Source: Terriglobales bacterium
Lineage (GTDB): Bacteria > Acidobacteriota > Terriglobia > Terriglobales > Acidobacteriaceae
NCBI GenBank assembly: GCA_035573675.1
Contig: DATMAB010000010.1
Location: 1 to 64,000 of the forward strand
Reading direction: 5' to 3'
Length of the DNA stretch: 64,000 bases
The stretch's first letter is position 1, and each line of letters starts with the position of its first letter. The notes under the pieces were generated by a model. The model was not told where the DNA came from, made no database searches, and saw only the letters and a list, made by a program, of their open reading frames with translations. Positions 19,251 to 27,752 of the stretch are shown here, piece by piece. The position numbers and the translations under genes were made by a program.

Positions 19251-21296
19251 ATGGCGGCGATGGCACTGCTCATCACCTCCGCAACTTCTCTGCCCGCCAG
19301 CGCCGCGGCGAGGAACAAAGCTGCCAGCCGGCAGCGCGCACAAGCCCAGTTCGAAAAAGCCGAAAAGTCGCGCAAGGCCTTGAGCGCCAAGCCCACGGCC
19401 GAACGCAAGAAAGTGGATTACCAGCGGGCCATCGCGGCGTATTGGCAGGTCTATCGGTACTCGCCGGCCTCCCCTCGTGCCAATGAAGCCCTATGGGCCA
19501 TGGCCGAGCTCAAGACCGACATGGGGCGCATCTTCGGTGACCGAGCGACGCTGGAAGCCGCCATCGACCAATACGAGTTTCTGCGCCGCGAGTACCCTGG
19601 CAGCCGCTACCGGTTCGAGGCGCTGCTGCGCGAGGGCCAGATCTACCGCCATGACCTTGCCGATGCGGCGCGCGCCAGGGCCACTTTCGAGGACTTCCTG
19701 AAGCGGTATCCGTCGCATCCCCTGGCCAAAGATGCCCAGACCGAACTGGAGGAGATGCGGGTCGAAGCCACCCGTCCCAAGCCCACGCCGGCGCCGCCGA
19801 AACAGATCAAGCCGGATGAACCCAGGGTCATGGACGCCGCAATCGTCGAACCACCGCCCGCTTCCGATACGGACAAGGAACGAAAGGGACGGGTGATGGT
19901 GACCAACATCCGGCACTGGTCCACGCCCGACTACACCCGCGTGGCCATCGACCTGGAACAGGAAGTGAAGTACGAAGCCGGCCGCCTGGGGAATCCTGAC
20001 CGCATCTTCTTCGACCTGCACAACGCCCGCCTGGCGCCCGAGCTTTTGAACAAGTCGCTGGAACTGGGCGCCGATGGATTCCTGCAACGAGTGCGCGTGG
20101 GACAGTTCCAGAAGGGCATCACCCGCGTGGTGCTGGAAGTGAACGGGGTCTCACAATATTCCGCCTTCTTCTTGCCCAACCCCTACCGGCTGGTGATCGA
20201 CGTTCATGGCAGCCGGGCTGCCGAGACCCAGGTTGCGGCCAAGCCGGCGGCGTCTTCAGCGCCCACGCCTGGCAAGACGACAACGCAGGAGAAGAACAAG
20301 CCGGTGACGGTGGAGATTGCCAAGGCCGCGCCGCCACCCGCTTCGCCACCCGTCGCTGCCACTGCCACGCCCGAGGTTTCTCTGGCCAAGGAACAGGAGA
20401 TCAAGGCGACCACCAAGCCCACCACGGCTCCAGTCTACGAGTCGGTGGCTCCCAGAGCTGCCGAGAAAGAGTCCAGGGAAGCCAGGCATACGAAAGCCAA
20501 GCCTCCGGCCGAGACCACGGTCGCGCTCGGCCGCCCGGCCAAGCCCACCACTAGCGGGGAAACGTCGCTGACGCGGGCCTTGGGGCTGAAAATCGGCCGA
20601 ATCGTCATCGATGCCGGACACGGTGGGCACGATACCGGCACCATTGGCCGCAAAGGGCTGGCGGAAAAAGACCTGACGCTTGACCTGGCTCTGCGCCTGG
20701 GACGCCTGCTGGAAGACCGCCTGGGCGCCGAAGTCATCTACACGCGGACCGAGGACGTGTTCGTTCCCCTGGAAAACCGCACCGCCATCGCCAACAAAGC
20801 CCAGGCTGATTTGTTCCTCTCCATCCACGCCAACTCCAGCCGGGACCGTTCGGCACGCGGTGTCGAGACCTACTATCTGAATTTCACCTCCTCGCCGGAC
20901 GCGCTGGAGGTGGCGGCGCGCGAGAACGCGGTTTCGGAGGCTTCCATCCACGAACTGCAGGACCTGGTGAAGAAAATCACCCTCACGGAGAAGATCGAGG
21001 AATCGCGTGAGTTCGCCTCCGCGGTTCAACAGTCGCTCGCGCAGCAGGCCAAGAAGAACGCCGGCATGCGCAGCCGGGGCGTGAAGAAGGCGCCGTTCGT
21101 GGTTCTGATCGGCGCCAACATGCCTTCCATCCTTGCCGAGGTATCGTTCCTCAGCAATCCCAGCGACGAGAAGAACCTGAACAAGTCGGAATACCGCCAG
21201 CGTCTGGCCGAAGCGCTGTTTCACGGCGTCTCCAGCTATGCCGAAGGCCTGAGCGGCGTAAAACTGGCCTCCAAGAGCAACGCCGCCGCCCCCTAA
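19251..21296 (+). CDS. N-acetylmuramoyl-L-alanine amidase (AmiC-like) with TPR and AMIN domains
   Basis: Removes stem peptides from glycan strands, mostly at the septum. Domains: signal segment, TPR-like helices (about 30-165), AMIN domain (about 215-320, TNIRHWSTPDYTRVAIDL to PYRLVIDVHG), a Pro/Ala/Lys linker, and Amidase_3 (about 445-665). Zinc and catalytic residues are visible: DAGHGGHDTG, LAEKDLTL, LSIHAN and ILAEVSFLSNPSDE. From ATG 19251 the signal peptide lacks a basic n-region. The frame stays open upstream and encodes FPRRRLRM just before; a CTG at 19218 preceded by GAGGG would give a complete signal peptide. Confidence 0.9.
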   Translation: MAAMALLITSATSLPASAAARNKAASRQRAQAQFEKAEKSRKALSAKPTAERKKVDYQRAIAAYWQVYRYSPASPRANEALWAMAELKTDMGRIFGDRATLEAAIDQYEFLRREYPGSRYRFEALLREGQIYRHDLADAARARATFEDFLKRYPSHPLAKDAQTELEEMRVEATRPKPTPAPPKQIKPDEPRVMDAAIVEPPPASDTDKERKGRVMVTNIRHWSTPDYTRVAIDLEQEVKYEAGRLGNPDRIFFDLHNARLAPELLNKSLELGADGFLQRVRVGQFQKGITRVVLEVNGVSQYSAFFLPNPYRLVIDVHGSRAAETQVAAKPAASSAPTPGKTTTQEKNKPVTVEIAKAAPPPASPPVAATATPEVSLAKEQEIKATTKPTTAPVYESVAPRAAEKESREARHTKAKPPAETTVALGRPAKPTTSGETSLTRALGLKIGRIVIDAGHGGHDTGTIGRKGLAEKDLTLDLALRLGRLLEDRLGAEVIYTRTEDVFVPLENRTAIANKAQADLFLSIHANSSRDRSARGVETYYLNFTSSPDALEVAARENAVSEASIHELQDLVKKITLTEKIEESREFASAVQQSLAQQAKKNAGMRSRGVKKAPFVVLIGANMPSILAEVSFLSNPSDEKNLNKSEYRQRLAEALFHGVSSYAEGLSGVKLASKSNAAAP

Positions 21297-21358
21297 CCCC
21301 TCCGTAGCATGCTGAAAGCGTAAAATCCTTGTTGAGGGCCGGTGTCTAATGCTGGTAT

Positions 21359-22531
21359 GTGATGCCGGACCTGCCCGCGATCATGCTGCGCCCTTTTTTC
21401 ATGTTCGTGTTGCTGGCCGCACCCGCCGGTGCCGTCGCGCAGATCGCGCCGCTGCTGCCGGATTCGTTCGCCGGCTGGCAAAAACAGGCCCCTTCACAGA
21501 AGAGCACCCAGGCACAGATAGCCGATCCCACGCAGCCGGCGCTGCTGGCCGAATTCGGATTCACGGACTTCGAGTCCGCCCGCTATGTGCGCGGTGACCG
21601 CAGCTTCGATGTCCGGGCGGCTCGCTTTCGCGATTCCAGCGGCGCGTATGGCGCCTTTACCTTCTACCGCCCCCCGGAGATGCAGGAGGAACAACTGGGC
21701 GATATGGGGGGATCCGTCGACCGGCATGTGCTTTTCTATCGCGGCAACATCCTGGTCACCGCGGTGCTGGACCGGCTGACCGCAATGTCCGCAGCCGAAC
21801 TGCGCGCGCTGGCCGATGCGCTGCCCCAGGGGACATCGCGTGAAGGAACGCAAGCGCCTTCTCTGCCCGCGTATTTGCCGCACACAGGTGCGGTCAGGAA
21901 TTCCGGGCGCTACATCCTGGGTCCAGCGGGACTGGCCACGTCGGGTCTCCCGCTGCCGGCCGAAAGCCTCGACTTCAGCTCCAACCCGGAGATTGCGCTG
22001 GCGCGTTACCAGACCACGGGCGGAGAAGCCATGCTGGCGGTCATCTCTTACCCCACGCCCCAGATTGCCGCAGCGCGGCTGAAAACGCTGGAAGCGTTCG
22101 GGGCCTCGCGTCCGGACCTGCGGCTGAACACCAGGCGCAGCGGGCCGCTGGTCGCGGTGGTCAGCGGCGTCACCCCGGGTGACGCGCAGCCGCTGCTGGC
22201 GGCGGTGAACTACGACGCCGACATCACCTGGAACGAGAACACCTTCCTCAGTCCGCGCGACAATATCGGCAATCTGTTGCTGGCCATCTTTGTGCTGATC
22301 GGTTTCATTCTGTTGTTCGCCTTGGTGGCCGGCGTGGCCTTCGGCGGCGTACGCATCTTTGTGAAGCGCTTGTTTCCCGGGAGGGTGTTCGACCGGCCAC
22401 AGGAAATGGAGATCATCCGCCTCAACCTCGGGGAGCAGCCTAAGCCATTGGCCGGAAGCGGGTTAGATGACGTCGACCGGCGCAGAGTGACAGATTTTGT
22501 CACTTCTTCGGAAAATCGCCCCACATCTTAA
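21359..22531 (+). CDS. DUF6599-like membrane-anchored protein
   Basis: 390 residues. A signal peptide (PFFMFVLLAAPAGAVAQ) precedes two related domains of about 130 residues each (LLPDSFAGWQKQ and later GPAGLATSGLPLPAES). Both show the pattern of an aligned substrate-free fold found in DUF6599 proteins of Acidobacteriota. A transmembrane helix (NLLLAIFVLIGFILLFALVAG, about 300-325) and a basic cytoplasmic tail follow. Function is unknown. The first codon is GTG followed at once by ATG (21362); another ATG at 21383 is possible. It is the last plus-strand gene before the candidate small RNA. Confidence 0.7.
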   Translation: MMPDLPAIMLRPFFMFVLLAAPAGAVAQIAPLLPDSFAGWQKQAPSQKSTQAQIADPTQPALLAEFGFTDFESARYVRGDRSFDVRAARFRDSSGAYGAFTFYRPPEMQEEQLGDMGGSVDRHVLFYRGNILVTAVLDRLTAMSAAELRALADALPQGTSREGTQAPSLPAYLPHTGAVRNSGRYILGPAGLATSGLPLPAESLDFSSNPEIALARYQTTGGEAMLAVISYPTPQIAAARLKTLEAFGASRPDLRLNTRRSGPLVAVVSGVTPGDAQPLLAAVNYDADITWNENTFLSPRDNIGNLLLAIFVLIGFILLFALVAGVAFGGVRIFVKRLFPGRVFDRPQEMEIIRLNLGEQPKPLAGSGLDDVDRRRVTDFVTSSENRPTS

Positions 22532-22603
22532 GTTATTGAAAATAAAAGCACTTATTATCAAGAATTTGCTTGACACCCCACAATCGCCAAACATAAGATT
22601 TTT

Positions 22604-22688
22604 GCCAGAAAAGTTTTGGCGGCTTGTCCGTCGGAACTATTCTCCCTTAAGAGAGGGCCGCCTGGTTGCCGGGCGGCCTTTTCGTTTT
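22604..22688 (+). ncRNA. Candidate small RNA with own promoter and terminator
   Basis: TTGACA (22570-22575) and TAAGAT (22594-22599), 18 bp apart, form one of the best promoters in the window and lie in an AT-rich pocket. About 50 bases after the predicted start, GGCCGCC/GGCGGCC (22656-22678) followed by TTTTCGTTTT makes a clear intrinsic terminator. The transcript would be about 80 nt. A 5' hairpin GCCA...TGGC (22604-22620) is followed by GGCGGC (22618-22623), which could pair with GCCGCC of the terminator stem as an alternative fold. No plus-strand gene follows, so this is not an obvious leader. No known family was recognised. Confidence 0.45.
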
Positions 22689-22697
22689 GTAGGGAAG

Positions 22698-22851
22698 CAG
22701 TCAGCAATCAGCAGTCAGCGCTCAGCGAGTCGTGCGTGGGTGCAGCGAACTGCGAGATGATCCCGCGGCGCGTTTTCAGCTGTGGTTTCAGGGATCAGGT
22801 TCGGCTGAGCGCTGATTGCTGACCGCTGATTGCTGACCGCCGATTGCTGAG
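22698..22851. repeat. Inverted pair of GATTGCTG/CAGCAATC word repeats
   Basis: The left arm (22698-22727) reads CAGTCAGCAATCAGCAGTC with GCGCTCAGCG. The right arm (22801-22851) is its inverted counterpart, CTGAGCGCTGATTGCTGACC, repeated two more times in degenerate form. They flank about 75 bp without a gene and separate the small RNA from a minus-strand tRNA. Confidence 0.65.
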
Positions 22852-22852
22852 A

Positions 22853-22928
22853 TGGAGCCGACGATCGGATTTGAACCGATGACCTGTCGATTACGAATCG
22901 ACTGCTCTACCAGCTGAGCTACGTCGGC
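22853..22928 (-). tRNA. tRNA-Thr (CGT)
   Basis: Read on the minus strand: acceptor GCCGACG pairs with CGTCGGC; D-arm GCTCAGCTGGTAGAGC; anticodon arm GTCGA-TTCGTAA-TCGAC with anticodon CGT; T-arm ATCGG-TTCAAAT-CCGAT; discriminator T; and an encoded CCA. All stems pair. Confidence 0.95.
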
Positions 22929-23158
22929 TCGGCGCGAATCACACGATGGATTGATTCTAATGTGCATCGCTTGCACCGGTAAAGGCGTGCTGGCAGTGCA
23001 GCGAGCACTCGATCACGGACCGGTAAGTGCTGGACTACGAGTGCCTCATTCCCGGTGCACGTTTCCCAACCCGCTACCTGTGGATAAATAGGTCTTGCCA
23101 AGCCCGGTAACCGTTCCGATAATGACGGGCAAGCTCTAACTGCTCCGCGAAAGAAAAC

Positions 23159-24037
23159 TTGGAACGCTATCAGCGAGCAGACGTACTGCGCATCCTGCGC
23201 ATCACGGCACGGCAGCTCGGGAGCTGGGAGAAAGCCGGGCTGGTGGCTGTGGGCGAAAGCTATTCCTTTTTCGACCTCCTGCAGATCAAGAAGCTGCGCG
23301 ACTTGAGCGCCAAGCGGGTGCGGCCGGCGGTGATTCGCGAATCGTTGCGCGCCATGCAGCGCCAGGTGGCGGGCATGGAGAATCCGCTGCTCGAGGCGGG
23401 AACCTTTTCCACCGACGGCCGCCGCATTGTGTTCCGGCACCGGGGCCGCTCGGTGGAACCCATCGCCGGACAGTTCCTGCTGGATTTCGGAACCGTGGAG
23501 AACGTCGTGCCCGCCAAGGTCAAGTACATGCGTCCGGCGGAGACGGCGGAAGAGTACTTCGCCCGCGGCGTTGCCCTCGAGGAAGACCCGGGCATGCAGA
23601 ACCAGGCCATCGAAGCCTACGAGCAGGCCATCGAGCTCGACCCGAGGCACGCCGCAGCACACATCAACCTGGGCACGCTGCATTACAACCGCCGTGACTA
23701 CGTACAGGCGGAAAAGCATTACCGCGCGGCCATCGCCTCCGATCCGCGCTATGCCCTGGCCTATTTCGACCTGGGCAACGTGCTGGATGAGACCGGCCGC
23801 CTGCCGGAAGCGGTCGAAACCTACAAGCGCGCCATCCAACTGGCGGCCAACTACGCCGACGCCCACTACAACCTGGCCCTGGCCTACGAGAAGCTCGGAC
23901 AGCCGCGCAAAGCCCTGCCCCACTGGCGCACCTACCTGCGCATGGACAGCTCCGGTCCGTGGGCCGTGCACGCCCGCGCCCAGATCCACAAGATCCTGGA
24001 AAACGAAGGGCTGCAGGTGGTGGGCGGCAAGAAGTAG
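23159..24037 (+). CDS. MerR-type HTH protein with TPR domain
   Basis: 292 residues. Residues 1-75 form a MerR-like winged helix (YQRADVLRILRITARQLGSW, FFDLLQIKKLRDLSAKRVRP), consistent with DNA binding. From about residue 130, three or more TPR units follow (AIEAYEQAIELDPRHAAAHI, YVQAEKHYRAAIASDPRYAL, AVETYKRAIQLAANYADAHY), giving a protein-binding module in place of the usual small-molecule domain. The start is a TTG at 23159 without a clear ribosome site. It is followed by a short word repeat and acyl-CoA dehydrogenase. Its targets and partner are unknown. Confidence 0.82.
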   Translation: MERYQRADVLRILRITARQLGSWEKAGLVAVGESYSFFDLLQIKKLRDLSAKRVRPAVIRESLRAMQRQVAGMENPLLEAGTFSTDGRRIVFRHRGRSVEPIAGQFLLDFGTVENVVPAKVKYMRPAETAEEYFARGVALEEDPGMQNQAIEAYEQAIELDPRHAAAHINLGTLHYNRRDYVQAEKHYRAAIASDPRYALAYFDLGNVLDETGRLPEAVETYKRAIQLAANYADAHYNLALAYEKLGQPRKALPHWRTYLRMDSSGPWAVHARAQIHKILENEGLQVVGGKK

Positions 24038-24078
24038 CAGCTAGCTCCTGGCTACTGGCTTCTAGCCCTTGCTACAAT
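24038..24078 (+). promoter_or_regulatory. CTGGCT word repeat and -10 element TACAAT
   Basis: A run of related words (AGCTCCTGGCTACTGGCTTC, about 24040-24068) leads directly into TACAAT (24073-24078), 33 nt before the acyl-CoA dehydrogenase start. Only one repeat arm is present here. Confidence 0.4.
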
Positions 24079-24111
24079 CGCGGCGGGCCATCTTCATGCT
24101 AAGGATCTCTT

Positions 24112-25287
24112 ATGCCTGATGCAGTCCTGACCAAGGCGACGCCACCGCCGCTGGTGGCGCTCACCGAAGACGAAGTCCTCTTTCGCGACAATATCCGCCA
24201 ATTCGCCGAGGAAAAAATCCGCCCGCTGGTGCGGGAGATGGACGAAAAAGGCGTCTTCGAGCCCGACCTCATCCGCCAGTTCTTCGAGCTGGGCCTGATG
24301 GGCATCGAGATTCCCGAGCAGTACGGCGGCGGCGGCGGCACCTTCTTCGAGGCCATCCTGGCGGTGGAGGAGATCTCGCGCGTGGACGCTTCCGCCGGGG
24401 TCATTGTGGACGTCCAGAACACGCTGGTCAACAACGCCCTGCTTCGCTGGGGCAACGCTGAGCAGAAGCAGCGCTACCTGCCCCGCCAGGCGCGGGACAC
24501 GGTCGGGGCCTACGCGCTGAGCGAGGCCGGCTCCGGTTCCGACGCTTTCGCCTTGCAGTGCCGCGCCGAGCTGCGCGGCAACGAGTACGTCCTGAACGGG
24601 CGCAAGCTGTGGATCACCAACGGCAAGGAAGCCGGCCTGTTTGTGTTGCTGGCGACTGTTGACCCGGCGGCGGGCTACAAGGGCATCACCGCATTCCTGG
24701 TAGAAAAGGACTTCCCCGGGTTCAGCGTGGGCAAGAAGGAAGACAAGCTGGGCATACGCGCTTCGTCCACGACCGAACTCATCCTCGAGGACTGCCGCGT
24801 GCCCAAAGCCAATGTGCTGGGCGAGGTGGGCAAGGGATACAAGATCGCCATCGAGACGCTGAACGAAGGCCGTATCGGGATCGGCGCCCAGATGGTCGGC
24901 GTGGCCCGGGGCGCCTGGGAGTATGCCGTGAAGTATTCGCAGGAGCGCAAGCAGTTCGGCAAACCCATCGCGGAGTTCCAGGGCCTGCAGTTCCAGCTTG
25001 CCCAGATGGCCACGGACATCGAGGCGGCGCGCCTGATGGTCTATAACGCCGCCCGCATGAAGGACGCCGGCATGAACTTCGTCAAGGAAGCGGCCATGGC
25101 CAAGCTGTTCGCCTCCCAGGTGGCGGAGCGCGTGACGTCGATGGCGGTCGAGATCTACGGCGGCTACGGCTTCACCAAGGACTACCCGGTGGAGAAATAC
25201 TGGCGCGACTCCAAGATCGGCAAGATCTACGAAGGCACGTCCAACATGCAGTTGCAGACCATCGCCAAGATGGTGCTGGGGAAGTAG
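24112..25287 (+). CDS. Acyl-CoA dehydrogenase
   Basis: FAD enzyme that introduces a 2,3 double bond into acyl-CoA and passes electrons to ETF. The 391 residues show family signatures: YALSEAGSGSDAFALQ and WITNGKEAGLFVLLATVDP (FAD region), RIGIGAQMVGVARGAWEYAV and QFGKPIAEFQGLQFQLAQM. The catalytic Glu lies in KIYEGTSNMQLQTIAK near residue 375, as in short/medium- and branched-chain types. AAGGA before the ATG supports the start. The PilZ gene begins 14 bp after the stop. The chain-length preference cannot be read from sequence. Confidence 0.93.
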   Translation: MPDAVLTKATPPPLVALTEDEVLFRDNIRQFAEEKIRPLVREMDEKGVFEPDLIRQFFELGLMGIEIPEQYGGGGGTFFEAILAVEEISRVDASAGVIVDVQNTLVNNALLRWGNAEQKQRYLPRQARDTVGAYALSEAGSGSDAFALQCRAELRGNEYVLNGRKLWITNGKEAGLFVLLATVDPAAGYKGITAFLVEKDFPGFSVGKKEDKLGIRASSTTELILEDCRVPKANVLGEVGKGYKIAIETLNEGRIGIGAQMVGVARGAWEYAVKYSQERKQFGKPIAEFQGLQFQLAQMATDIEAARLMVYNAARMKDAGMNFVKEAAMAKLFASQVAERVTSMAVEIYGGYGFTKDYPVEKYWRDSKIGKIYEGTSNMQLQTIAKMVLGK

Positions 25288-25301
25288 TCTCGGAGGCCGC
25301 A

Positions 25302-25607
25302 GTGCCGACAGAAAGCCCGGACGACCGCCGCCGGTTCGAGCGCCACCCCATCCCCGGCGACGCCTACGCGGTGGATGAAAGCGGCCGCGAACTGGGCAAG
25401 GTCGTAGTGGCGGGGGGCGGTGGCATGGCCATCGAGCTGGCTGGCGGCATGGCCTCCCAGGACTTCCCCGCAGGACGCAAGCTGCGCATCACGGTAGTCG
25501 AGCCGCAGACCCGCACCAGCCACACCCTCGATGTCCGGGTGATCTATCGTGACGGCACGGAAGTAGGGGTCGAGTTCGTGGGCGCGCAGAGCCCGTTCTC
25601 CAAGTAA
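25302..25607 (+). CDS. PilZ-domain protein
   Basis: 101-residue single-domain protein starting at GTG 25302 with GGAGG just upstream. RRRFERHPIPG is the RxxxR part of the c-di-GMP-binding motif, but the second part (usually D/NxSxxG) reads VVAGGGGMAIEL, so the ligand-binding box is degenerate. The strands LDVRVIYRDGTEVGVEFVG fit the PilZ barrel. It could bind c-di-GMP weakly or act only as a protein partner. It is probably co-transcribed with the acyl-CoA dehydrogenase, 14 bp away, though a functional link is not evident. Confidence 0.75.
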   Translation: MPTESPDDRRRFERHPIPGDAYAVDESGRELGKVVVAGGGGMAIELAGGMASQDFPAGRKLRITVVEPQTRTSHTLDVRVIYRDGTEVGVEFVGAQSPFSK

Positions 25608-25681
25608 CCTCTCCCACGCATTCGTCCCACTGAATCTGCGCGACCCACGCAAGGCACTTGGGGCCGCAGCAGGGCCTGCGG

Positions 25682-25687
25682 TATCCT
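25682..25687 (+). promoter_or_regulatory. Possible -10 element (TATCCT) for the M23 gene
   Basis: TATCCT lies 48 nt before the TTG start at 25736. The same GnTATCCTGAC context occurs before the genes at 36031 and 58200. Confidence 0.3.
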
Positions 25688-25735
25688 GACCCGCCTGTTG
25701 GAAGAAGACCAACGACATCAACACCCGGAGGAGCG

Positions 25736-26995
25736 TTGCGCCGTCGATTCTTCTCACTTGTCCTGCCGCTGGCCCTGCTAGGCTCCGGAGCTCTGACCTA
25801 CAGCTTCCGTGAAGTGGAGAGGGTGGAGGAACAATTCTCGCGCGAAGTGCGCCTGGCCCAGGAACAGGCGGCCCGACTGCGGGCCAAGCTGGTCCTTTTC
25901 CGTGAACTGGCTGTCCCCCGCGGCGGCACCTTCGCTGAAACGCTGGTGGAAGCCGGGCTGGAGCGCGCCACCGTCGCCGGTATTGTGGCCGCGGCCAGCC
26001 AGGTCTATGACCTGCGCCGCGTGCGCGCCGGAAGCACGCTGGCGGTCGGCGAGTCGCTGGAAGGCGACGTGCGCACCGTGCGCTACCGCATCGACCCGGA
26101 GCAAGAGCTGCGCGTGCAGCGTTCGGGCGACGGATTCCGCGCCCTGGTCGAGGAAATCCCGTTCGATACTGAAGTCACGACGGTCACCGGAGTGATCCAG
26201 GATTCTCTGTTCAATGCCGTCACCAGTGCCGGGGAGCGTCCGGAGCTGGCCCTCAAGCTGGCCGACATCTTCGGCTGGGACCTCGATTTCTACACCGACC
26301 CGCAGCCGGGCGACACCTTCAGCGTCGTGCTGGAGCGCAGGACAGCGCGCGGCGAGTGGCGCTACGGCCGGATCCTGGCGGCCGAGTACATTAACAGCGG
26401 CAATCCGTACCAGGCGGTGCTGTTCCGCGATCCCGCCGGACAGGCGGCCTACTACGCGCCCGACGGCAAGTCGCTGAAGAAGGCGTTCCTGCGCTCGCCG
26501 TTGAAGTTCGCGGCGCCCGTATCCTCACATTTCAGCCGCAGCCGGTTCCATCCCATCCTCAAGCGCTACCGGCCCCACCTGGGAACCGACTACGCCGCGC
26601 CCCGCGGCACACCGGTACAGGCGATCGGCGACGGACGCGTGATCTCCGCCGGCTGGATGCAGGGCGGCGGCAAGACCGTCCGCCTGCGGCACGCGAATGG
26701 TTACGAGACCATGTATCTGCACCTTTCTCGCATCCTGGTGGAGCGCGGCGCGAACGTCCGACAGGGCCAGGTGATCGGGCTGGTGGGCGCGACGGGCCTG
26801 GCGACCGGGCCGCACTTGGACTTCCGCATCACGCAACATGGCCAGTTCCGCAATTTCGAGGCGTTGCGCCTGCCCCCGGCCGAGCCGGTCGCTAAGCGCG
26901 ATTGGGAGGAGTTCGCCGCGGCGCGCGACCGCTGGCTGGCGAAGTTACCGGAGGCCCACAGGACGGTGGCGCAAAGAGCTTCGCCCGTCCCCTAG
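25736..26995 (+). CDS. M23-family peptidoglycan endopeptidase (MepM-like)
   Basis: Membrane-anchored murein hydrolase of LytM type. From TTG 25736 (419 residues) a basic n-region RRRFF and one hydrophobic segment (SLVLPLALLGSGALTYSF) anchor it. An OapA/LysM-like region follows (GTFAETLVEAGLERATVAGI), then M23 from about residue 290. HLGTDYAAPRGTPV carries the first two zinc ligands; the last motif reads GPHLDFRI, so the usual HxH is HxD, a variant to note. GGAGGA 6-8 bases upstream supports the TTG; the frame extends further upstream without signal-like sequence. Substrate is presumably peptide cross-links. Confidence 0.87.
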   Translation: MRRRFFSLVLPLALLGSGALTYSFREVERVEEQFSREVRLAQEQAARLRAKLVLFRELAVPRGGTFAETLVEAGLERATVAGIVAAASQVYDLRRVRAGSTLAVGESLEGDVRTVRYRIDPEQELRVQRSGDGFRALVEEIPFDTEVTTVTGVIQDSLFNAVTSAGERPELALKLADIFGWDLDFYTDPQPGDTFSVVLERRTARGEWRYGRILAAEYINSGNPYQAVLFRDPAGQAAYYAPDGKSLKKAFLRSPLKFAAPVSSHFSRSRFHPILKRYRPHLGTDYAAPRGTPVQAIGDGRVISAGWMQGGGKTVRLRHANGYETMYLHLSRILVERGANVRQGQVIGLVGATGLATGPHLDFRITQHGQFRNFEALRLPPAEPVAKRDWEEFAAARDRWLAKLPEAHRTVAQRASPVP

Positions 26996-27011
26996 TGCTG
27001 GTGGCCGGGAG

Positions 27012-27611
27012 CTACCGGCCCGCCGCTTCCCGGCGCTGCATGGCTGAGAGTTGCAGCAGCGCGTTTTCGATGACCTTCAGCGCGATTCCCCAGCGCCGCC
27101 GGGCGTCGTTCTCGTCGTCCCCGTAGCCGTACAGATAGAAGGTGATGCAGAAGCCTTCACGCGGAGGCGCCGAGGGCTCCTCGCCGTGGTAGTAGCAGCG
27201 GCGCACGATGAACTCCGCGGCCGAAGGAATCTCGGGCACGCGGTGCAGCAGCCGCGAAGCGCGGTCGGCAAAGTCTTCGTGGGCCTCGAAGACGAAGCGT
27301 GGCCCGGGGTCGGCGAAGATCAGGTCAATGTAGGAGCCGAACTTCCAGCCTACGCCGTAGATGGCTTCTTCCTCGCTGAGTTCGTTGCTCAGCCAGGTAT
27401 CGCACTTCGCGGTCTCCAGGATGGAGTTGGGCGAATTGATGGAGGCCAGGAACTCGCCCAGTTCGCGGTGGTGGTGGGCTTCGTCGATGTTCAGCAGCAG
27501 TTCGGGCTGGCGCTTCAGGTCGTAGTAGCGCACCCGCCCGTCCGCCGACGCCCAGGGGATTTCCAGGACGTCATCCTCACGCCCGAGCTCGACCGACGCA
27601 TCCGCTTGCAC
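27012..27611 (-). CDS. Hypothetical protein, family not recognised
   Basis: About 199 residues from GTG 27611. Visible features: VRYYDLKRQPELLLNIDEAH, GVGWKFGSYIDLIFADPGPR, IPSAAEFIVRRCYYHG and a C-terminal helix (RRRWGIALKVIENALLQLSA). No signal peptide, membrane helix or known motif was seen; it looks cytoplasmic and globular. A longer frame from ATG 27641 would begin inside the word repeat (encoding PSAKCYH), so it is disfavoured. A TACCAT hexamer ends 6 bases before the GTG, matching the leaderless pattern seen elsewhere. It converges with the M23 gene. Confidence 0.65.
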   Translation of the reverse strand: MQADASVELGREDDVLEIPWASADGRVRYYDLKRQPELLLNIDEAHHHRELGEFLASINSPNSILETAKCDTWLSNELSEEEAIYGVGWKFGSYIDLIFADPGPRFVFEAHEDFADRASRLLHRVPEIPSAAEFIVRRCYYHGEEPSAPPREGFCITFYLYGYGDDENDARRRWGIALKVIENALLQLSAMQRREAAGR

Positions 27612-27621
27612 GCGCTTATGG

Positions 27622-27752
27622 TAGCACTTAGCACTTGGCATTTAGCATTTGGCCTTAGCACCTGATCAGAGAAGCGAACTCCGACCTGCTTACGCGAAAA
27701 CCAGCAATCCGCTAAGGTGGCTGAGCGCTAAGTGCTGACTGCTGAGTGCTGG
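27622..27752. repeat. Inverted pair of AAGTGCT/AGCACTT word repeats
   Basis: The left arm (27622-27664) is a chain of TAGCACTTAGCACTTGGCAT-like words. The right arm (27711-27752) reads in the opposite sense, GCTAAGTGCTGACTGCTGAG. The arms overlap the end of the YheT-like gene, whose last residues (HSAVST) are repeat-encoded, and the region just 5' of the neighbouring start. About 45 bp separate the arms. Confidence 0.65.

Noticed and set aside
22698-22851. CRISPR array
   Set aside because: The words are short, degenerate and inverted rather than direct, there are no equal spacers, and no cas gene is present.
27612-27641. Upstream ATG start for the 27012 gene
   Set aside because: The ATG and the next codons belong to the intergenic word repeat; the GTG at 27611 has a matching -10-like hexamer 6 nt upstream.
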